64,000 nucleotides of DNA from Ectothiorhodospiraceae bacterium (GTDB lineage: Bacteria > Pseudomonadota > Gammaproteobacteria > XJ16 > Halofilaceae), in assembly GCA_007134775.1 (NCBI GenBank), contig SLKC01000071.1, positions 88,091-152,090 of the forward strand, given 5' to 3'. Below are positions 59,496 to 64,000 of this stretch, piece after piece. A program made the position numbers and the translations under genes. How positions within the stretch are numbered: position 1 is the first letter of the stretch; each line of letters starts with the position of its first letter. The notes under the pieces were generated by a model, which was not told the DNA's origin, searched no databases, and worked only from the letters and a program-made list of their open reading frames with translations.

Positions 59496-59648
59496 TGGTC
59501 CGAGTTCGATCTCGACGGCGCGAGCTGGCGCATACCGGCCAAGCGCATGAAGGTCAAGCGTGAACACGTCGTGCCGCTATCCGACCAGGCCGTAGAAGAG
59601 TTCGGCGAGTTGGAGGCGAACACGGACCGCCCTACGCGCGACGACTAG
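59496..59648 (+). pseudogene. Tyrosine-recombinase integrase fragment
   Basis: A 50-codon open stretch encodes WSEFDLDGASWRIPAKRMKVK followed by HVVPLSDQAVEEFGELE and a stop. The pattern W-E-x-DL-x5-W-IPA-RMK-x4-HxVPL is highly characteristic of the P4-type integrase catalytic domain, just after its Arg box. The upstream part meets an in-frame TGA, and the downstream part with the HxxR and Tyr boxes is missing. It is therefore a relic, left directly downstream of a tRNA gene, the typical target of such integrases. Confidence 0.7.
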
Positions 59649-59679
59649 GATTACAGCCCCCCGATAGCGGGCGATGCCT

Positions 59680-60435
59680 TCACCTTCCGCCGGAGACGTC
59701 GAGCAGAGCGCCGGTGGTGTAGGAGGCTTCGTCGGAGAGCAGCCACGCGACGGCGGTCGCTACCTCGTCGGCCTCGCCGCCGCGGGCCATGGGGACACCG
59801 CCGGCCAGGCGCTCGACCCGATCGGGATCTCCGCCCGCGGCATGGAATTGGGTGTGGATGAGCCCCGGGCGGACGGCGTTGACCCGCACGCCTTCCGTAG
59901 CGACCTCCTTCGCCAGGCCGATGGTCAGGGTGTCGATGGCCCCCTTCGAGGCCGCGTAATCGACATACTCGCCGGGCGAGCCCAGGCGTGACGCGGCGGA
60001 GGAGAGATTGACGATGGCACCGCCGCGGCCACCGTGGCGTGTCGACATCCGCCGCACGGCCTCGCGTGCGCAGAGGAACGAGCCGGTGACGTTGGCCGCG
60101 AACAGGCGTTGCAGGCGGGCCGCATCCATTGCGTCCACCCGCGCCTGGGGCTCGGCGTAACCGGCCGCGTTGACCAGCCCGGTGATCGGTCCGAGCTCCG
60201 CCTCGGCGTCGCGGAAAAGGGCCTCGACTTGGGCCTCATCGGCGACATTACAGGCGAATGCCGACGCCCGTCCGCCCGCGGCGGAGATGGCTTCGGCCAC
60301 CGATCCAGCGGCCTGTGCATCGCTGCGATAGCCTAGCACCACCGCGTCACCTCGATGCGCGATGCGATGTGCCACGGCGGCACCGATACCACGGCCGCCA
60401 CCGGTGATCACCGTTACCCTGTTACCACGATTCAT
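59680..60435 (-). CDS. SDR family oxidoreductase
   Basis: This short-chain dehydrogenase/reductase of 251 residues has the nucleotide motif VITGGGRGIGAAVA, NAAGYAEPQ, catalytic Ser in NLSSAASRLG and YAASKGAID (Tyr-x3-Lys). It resembles sugar or hydroxyacyl dehydrogenases annotated as FabG-like or glucose 1-dehydrogenase. The substrate is not known. The ATG at 60435 is chosen with GGAGAG upstream. It lies immediately downstream of the integrase relic on the opposite strand and could be part of the same inserted segment or a host gene. Confidence 0.88.
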   Translation of the reverse strand: MNRGNRVTVITGGGRGIGAAVAHRIAHRGDAVVLGYRSDAQAAGSVAEAISAAGGRASAFACNVADEAQVEALFRDAEAELGPITGLVNAAGYAEPQARVDAMDAARLQRLFAANVTGSFLCAREAVRRMSTRHGGRGGAIVNLSSAASRLGSPGEYVDYAASKGAIDTLTIGLAKEVATEGVRVNAVRPGLIHTQFHAAGGDPDRVERLAGGVPMARGGEADEVATAVAWLLSDEASYTTGALLDVSGGR

Positions 60436-60641
60436 GCATGCTCTCCGGTGGCCAAGTGCATTCCCCACGGCGGCCGCTCGACAATCGCTGCGCAGCCGAT
60501 CATGGCGATAGGAGCGCTCCGGCGGAGATCGTGTCTTGATGCAGGCGACTGCATGTGTGCAGACGCACCGACGCTACACGCGGATTCGGGGCGTTGCAAT
60601 TGCTACCATGCGCATTGGATCTCTCAGCTGGATGACTCGCC
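60436..60641. other. Intergenic gap upstream of the SDR gene
   Basis: This is a 206-nt gap between the divergent SDR gene and the frameshifted small gene. No convincing gene or RNA was seen. Confidence 0.3.
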
Positions 60642-60853
60642 ATGAACTCCGTGGAAGCGCGACTGGATCGCTGCCTTGCCGCCCTCGCCGCCACTGGCGA
60701 TGGGGGGCACCCGGAGATGTGCTCGGGCCCGAGCTGCAGGCGCTGCTCAGCGACTGGGATCGTCGCGGTGCCGATGGCGCGCATACCTTCGCAGAATCGG
60801 TGAACATGGCTTGCGATGCGTTTGCCGCCAACCGGAAACGCCACCAAAGGTGA
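60642..60853 (+). pseudogene. Small gene with a frameshift at a G6 run
   Basis: An ATG at 60642 opens MNSVEARLDRCLAALAATGDGG, which then continues into unlikely sequence. After the run of six G near 60700 the protein-like continuation lies in another frame (LGPELQALLSDWDRRGADGA, then MACDAFAANRKRHQR, stop 60853). Adding one G in the run would fuse them to a single protein of about 70 residues. This may be a true frameshift mutation, a sequencing error or a programmed slip. The family is not recognised. It lies about 70 nt before the Na/Pi transporter gene. Confidence 0.5.
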
Positions 60854-60920
60854 CCGCAATGGCAGCTAGTACTTGCAGGGCTTTGTTCCCACGTGCCTGC
60901 GCACGCCTGAGGGGATCTGC

Positions 60921-62753
60921 ATGGCTGTGAAGCCGAGCAATCTGATCCTGGTCGCGGTCCTCGGTGTCCTCGCCTGGACGATGTGGCGGAGCCCGGAGTT
61001 CACGGAGATCGCCGCGGGTGTCGCCATATTCCTGTTCGGCATGATGTCGCTCGAGCGGGGGTTCCGAACCTTCACCGGCGGTACCCTGGAAACCCTCCTG
61101 CAGGCCTCTACCAACCGGCTTTGGAAGAGCATCGGGTTCGGCATCGTCAGTACGACGCTGATGCAGTCGAGCACGTTGGTCTCTCTGGTCACGATCTCCT
61201 TTGTAAGCGCACAAATGATCCCGTTGGCGTCGGGGATCGGTGTGGTCCTCGGCACCAATCTGGGCACGACCACCGGTGCCTGGCTGATCGCCGGACTCGG
61301 TCTGCGGGTGGATATCTCAGCCTATGCCATGCCCTTGCTGATCTTTGCGACCGTGCTCATGTTCCGGCGCGATCACCTTACGAAGGGGATAGGCAACATC
61401 CTGCTGGGCGTCGGTTTCTTGTTCCTGGGCATCCACTTCATGAAGGAGGGGTTCGATGCCTTTCAGGATTCCTTCGACCTCGCTGCCTACGCCATGGAGG
61501 GCATGGTGGGGCTGTTGCTCTACATCGCCATCGGCATGGTCATCACGGTCATCATGCAATCGAGTCATGCCACGCTGCTGGTGGTCATCACCGCGTTGGC
61601 TGCGGGGCAGGTGACCTACGACAATGCGCTGGCCTTGGCGATTGGTGCGAATCTGGGCACGGCGGTGACGACCGCCCTTGGGGGAATGAGCGCGCACCTT
61701 GGGGGCAAACGCCTCGCGGTGGCCCATGTGATCTTCAATGGGGTGACGGCGCTGGTGGCCGTTGTCTTCATGGACTGGATACGGATTGGCGTCGACTGGA
61801 GCAGTCACCTTGTCGGCATCGCCGAAGACGACTTCCTCCTGCGTCTGGCGCTATTCCATACGCTCTTCAACCTCCTGGGTGTACTGCTTTTCGCACCCTG
61901 GACACGACAGTTCGCCCGGCTGCTGGAGCGCCACGTCCGCTTTGTTTCCGCACGCGTGGCCCGACCGCAATTCCTGCACCGCGATGCGTTGAAGGTGCCC
62001 GAGGTGACGGTAGCCACCGTGCGCAAGGAGGTCGGGCATCTCTACGAGAATGCCTTTACATTGATCGCACATGGCATCAGCTTGCGACGTGCCGTGATCC
62101 ATTCCGAGGAGTCGCTGCAGCACGCAGTGGCCCATAGCCGGCGGATCATGCCCCTCGATATCGATGACGATTATGAGAATCGGATCAAGAACCTGCAGAG
62201 CGCCATCGTGGAGTTCATCAGCGAAAGCGGGGCCAGTGGGCTGCCGCGATCGACGGCTGAACAGCTCTATGGGCTGCGCCATGCAAGCCAGAACATTGTC
62301 CTTGCGGTCAAGGACATGAAGCATCTGCACAAGAACCTGGCACGCTTCGGTCGTTCACCGAACCCGGCGATCCGTGAGCGTTACGACGAGATCCGTGTGT
62401 TGCTGGCAGGTCTGCTACGCGAGATCGAACGATTGCGTGAGGAAGAGCCCAGTGCCTCGACCGTGCTCGCGCTGGATGCGTACAAGGTGCACGTGGAGCG
62501 CTTTTACAGCGACTTCAACGCGCGCCTGGACGAGGCGATCCGTATGCGGCAGATGCGCGGGGTCGAAGCCACCTCGCTGATGAATGATGCCGGTTACGCC
62601 AACGACATCGCGCGCATGCTCATCGAGGCAGCTGAAACGTTACTGGTGGCGCAGGATGAGCAGGTTCGCCGGGCGCAGAGCCGCGTCGCGCTCAGCGATG
62701 AAGAGGTCCGGGCCGCAGCGCAGTCAGAACACAGCGAGAAGGAGCAGTCATGA
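60921..62753 (+). CDS. Na/Pi cotransporter family protein with PhoU-like C-terminus
   Basis: This inner-membrane transporter of 610 residues belongs to the NptA/PF02690 family. Two internal Na/Pi repeats carry QSST (LMQSSTLVSLV) and QSSH (IMQSSHATLLV) motifs, and GTNLGTTTGAWL and GANLGTAVTTAL, with about eight TM helices. From about residue 370 the cytosolic part is a helical PhoU-like domain (YENAFTLIAHG, IVEFISESG), as in regulated phosphate uptake transporters. GAGGGG lies upstream of the ATG. A small protein gene follows after about 50 nt. Confidence 0.9.
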   Translation: MAVKPSNLILVAVLGVLAWTMWRSPEFTEIAAGVAIFLFGMMSLERGFRTFTGGTLETLLQASTNRLWKSIGFGIVSTTLMQSSTLVSLVTISFVSAQMIPLASGIGVVLGTNLGTTTGAWLIAGLGLRVDISAYAMPLLIFATVLMFRRDHLTKGIGNILLGVGFLFLGIHFMKEGFDAFQDSFDLAAYAMEGMVGLLLYIAIGMVITVIMQSSHATLLVVITALAAGQVTYDNALALAIGANLGTAVTTALGGMSAHLGGKRLAVAHVIFNGVTALVAVVFMDWIRIGVDWSSHLVGIAEDDFLLRLALFHTLFNLLGVLLFAPWTRQFARLLERHVRFVSARVARPQFLHRDALKVPEVTVATVRKEVGHLYENAFTLIAHGISLRRAVIHSEESLQHAVAHSRRIMPLDIDDDYENRIKNLQSAIVEFISESGASGLPRSTAEQLYGLRHASQNIVLAVKDMKHLHKNLARFGRSPNPAIRERYDEIRVLLAGLLREIERLREEEPSASTVLALDAYKVHVERFYSDFNARLDEAIRMRQMRGVEATSLMNDAGYANDIARMLIEAAETLLVAQDEQVRRAQSRVALSDEEVRAAAQSEHSEKEQS

Positions 62754-62802
62754 GGTCGATTCACAGGCGTGCGAACCGGGGAAGCGGCTGTGGGGTGCAG
62801 CC

Positions 62803-63075
62803 GTGAAGACCAAGAAGCTACTCGCGAGATTGCGCTCCTTTCTCGACGCCGAGCGAGGCGAGCAGATCAGGGAGATGGACTCGGTTCGCGCAGTGCTGCA
62901 CGACCTGCGGGCGAAGCAGCGCAAGTTCGAGGCCAAACTGGCAGCGGATCCGACAAGGGAAGATCGCGACGAGATCGAGGGCAAGCTGTGGGCCATACGT
63001 GTGCAACGACGCAAGGGCCTGGAGCGATTGCGTGAACTCTCCACGCACAAGGGCCGTTCTGAACGCGAGGAGTGA
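62803..63075 (+). CDS. Small charged protein, unknown function
   Basis: This 90-residue protein is rich in Lys, Arg, Glu and Asp, predicted mostly helical and amphipathic (LLARLRSFLDAERGEQIREM, then LRAKQRKFEAKLAADPTRED). It starts with a GTG at 62803. It has no signal peptide or TM. It lies just downstream of the Na/Pi transporter on the same strand and may be an accessory protein. Its family was not recognised. Confidence 0.55.
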   Translation: MKTKKLLARLRSFLDAERGEQIREMDSVRAVLHDLRAKQRKFEAKLAADPTREDRDEIEGKLWAIRVQRRKGLERLRELSTHKGRSEREE

Positions 63076-63098
63076 CGCCGCGACGATAGCGGCGGCAT

Positions 63099-63305
63099 GG
63101 GGAAGGAGTCGGCAAGGAGAACGGCCTGCACGGCGATGACGACGCGGTCATCCGGGCATCCGGCGACCCAGGCGCGGACCTTGTCGCGCCGTGTCTCCTC
63201 GTCGAGCACGCTGTAGCGGTCGAGGTATCCGAGCTCCACAGACCCTGCAAAGAATTGCACATGGCTGTCGATGAAGCCCGGCAGCAGCGTCGCGCCACCG
63301 GTCGG
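63099..63305 (-). pseudogene. Amidohydrolase N-terminal fragment
   Basis: In the minus frame the sequence TGGATLLPGFIDSHVQFFAG, followed by GYLDRYSVLDEET and a helical segment (KVRAWVAGCPDDRVVIAVQA), matches the N-terminal metal-binding region of YtcJ-type amidohydrolases. The motif 'LLPGFIDSHVHF' has become HVQF, so a metal-ligand His is lost. The upstream and downstream parts do not extend into a complete gene. It is therefore a decayed fragment. It lies antisense in the gap between the small charged gene and the SRAP fragment. Confidence 0.55.
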
Positions 63306-63374
63306 AGCGCAACACAGGCCGTCGAAGGCTGGAGGGCAACTGCTGGAACATCGTCGTGTTGCTATAGTGCTCCC

Positions 63375-63572
63375 ATGTGCGGCCGCTACACCCTGCGTGA
63401 TCCCTCTTCCCACGATGGGCTGACGAATGAGCCGGCGTCGCCGCTCGTGCCGCGCTACAACATTGCGCCCAACGAAGCCAAGCGCCAGGGTCGCAATCGC
63501 ACCCGTGGTCCCGGAATGATGGTGCCTGGCGGCGAGCGCGGCATTGACGGAGGTCCACCTCATGGCCCGTGA
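63375..63572 (+). pseudogene. Truncated SRAP/YedK-type gene
   Basis: A 65-codon frame begins MCGRYTLR, with the Cys2 that forms the abasic-site crosslink in SRAP proteins (HMCES, YedK), and continues to PRYNIAPNEAKR (typical RYNIAPTQ). Normal SRAP proteins have about 210-230 residues. After about 35 residues this one diverges into a low-complexity Gly/Arg stretch and stops. The catalytic Glu and His regions are absent. It is therefore likely non-functional. It overlaps the start of the following gene by 11 nt. Confidence 0.6.
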
Positions 63573-64000
63573 CCCGCGTTACGACATCCTCTTTGAACCC
63601 GTGCGCATCGGCCCGGTGACCACACGCAATCGGTTCTACCAGGTTCCGCATTGCAATGGGATGGGGCGTACCCATCCCTCAAGCATGGCGGAGATGCGGG
63701 GCGTGAAGGCCGAGGGTGGGTGGGGCGTCGTCACCACCGAGGAAGTCGATATCCACCCGACCTCCGAGATGAGTGACGCGATCGAGGGTCGCCTCTGGGA
63801 CGATGCCGATCTCCCGGCGCTCACGCGCATGGTGGAACGCGTCCATGCCCATGGTTCGCTCGCCGGCATTGAACCGGCTCATCTCGGTGCGCACGCGGCC
63901 AACCACTACAGCCGCGAGGTGCCGTTGGCGCCGTCGGCTCGGCCGGTGGATTGCGGTGCGCCCGTGCAGGCCCGGGCAATGGACAAGGCGGACATTCGCG
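63562..64000 (+). CDS. FMN-dependent NADH:flavin oxidoreductase (TMADH/OYE-like), partial
   Basis: This old-yellow-enzyme family protein is cut off by the window end; 146 residues are visible. YDILFEPVRIGPVTTRNRFYQVPHCNGMG and the following EMRGVKAEGGWGVVTTEEVDIHP match the N-terminal TIM-barrel part of trimethylamine dehydrogenase / dimethylglycine dehydrogenase-type enzymes. A GGAGGT ribosome-binding site is 7 nt before the ATG. The full enzyme would be about 650-690 residues with Fe-S and FAD domains to the right. Confidence 0.85.
   Translation, partial: MARDPRYDILFEPVRIGPVTTRNRFYQVPHCNGMGRTHPSSMAEMRGVKAEGGWGVVTTEEVDIHPTSEMSDAIEGRLWDDADLPALTRMVERVHAHGSLAGIEPAHLGAHAANHYSREVPLAPSARPVDCGAPVQARAMDKADIR

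Noticed and set aside
60355..60645. Plus-strand frame upstream of the frameshifted gene
   Set aside because: It overlaps the SDR gene start on the other strand. Its composition (Cys/His/Thr rich) is not protein-like and there is no ribosome-binding site.

Overview
This 64 kb window is a dense, GC-rich chromosomal segment of a free-living Gram-negative gammaproteobacterium. The support is gene order: smpB / ratA-rnfH / bamE / fur / recN / nadK; comEC-exbB-exbD-msbA-lpxK-ycaR-kdsB; nrdR-ribD-ribE-ribB-ribH-nusB-thiL-pgpA; maf-yceD-rpmF-plsX-fabH; and uvrY-uvrC-pgsA-tRNA-Gly-tRNA-Cys-tRNA-Leu. GTG and TTG starts and 1-4 nt gene overlaps (ATGA, GTGA) are frequent. The genome seems closest to halophilic or sulfur-type lineages (Ectothiorhodospiraceae-like), but I cannot fix the genus by eye.

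Layout. 0-2.3 kb: fabI, then divergent pdxJ-acpS. 2.3-8.0 kb, minus strand: a signalling block with a BarA-type hybrid kinase, a two-FHA protein, a PP2C phosphatase and a double-cNMP/rhodanese protein. 8.1-10.2 kb: methyltransferase-rnhA-dnaQ. 10.2-18.1 kb: smpB, ratA-rnfH, bamE, fur, recN, nadK, mutS. 18.2-24 kb: pncC, a small secreted coiled-coil protein, csiV, mfd and a small exported protein. 24-26.6 kb: one lolC/E gene with lolD, and a DUF2062 protein. 26.7-34.5 kb: a ComEC protein whose hydrolase domain has lost its metal ligands, ExbB/ExbD, lipid A export and KDO genes, and an ADP-ribose hydrolase. 34.5-44.2 kb: DUF7931, purB, fumC, DUF924, rlmM, a DUF4156 lipoprotein, thiD, thpR, an acyl-CoA dehydrogenase and a possible outer-membrane barrel. 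44.4-51 kb: nrdR, riboflavin operon, nusB, thiL, pgpA. The riboflavin operon contains an HslV-like Ntn-hydrolase. 51-55.2 kb: a cytochrome c, maf, yceD-rpmF-plsX-fabH. 55.2-59.1 kb: uvrY, a family 5 uracil-DNA glycosylase, uvrC, pgsA. 59.1-59.4 kb: three tRNAs.

Downstream of tRNA-Leu the character changes. There is a tyrosine-integrase fragment, a short-chain dehydrogenase, a frameshifted small gene, a Na/Pi cotransporter with a small partner, pieces of an amidohydrolase and of an SRAP-domain gene, and a flavin oxidoreductase that runs off the window. This looks like an old integration site at the tRNA-Leu 3' end followed by decay.

How the genes work together. Envelope biogenesis is heavily represented (FabI, FabH, PlsX, PgsA, PgpA, MsbA, LpxK, KdsB, Lol, BamE, CsiV). 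So are DNA repair (MutS, RecN, Mfd, UvrC, UDG, DnaQ, RNase HI) and cofactor synthesis (riboflavin, thiamine, PLP, NADP). Both halves of the presumed BarA/UvrY (GacS/GacA) system lie in the window, about 50 kb apart. No CRISPR array, intact insertion sequence, intact prophage or biosynthetic cluster was seen. The observations most worth following are the Ser-type HslV homologue inside the riboflavin operon, the ComEC with a dead hydrolase domain, and the tRNA-Leu scar.
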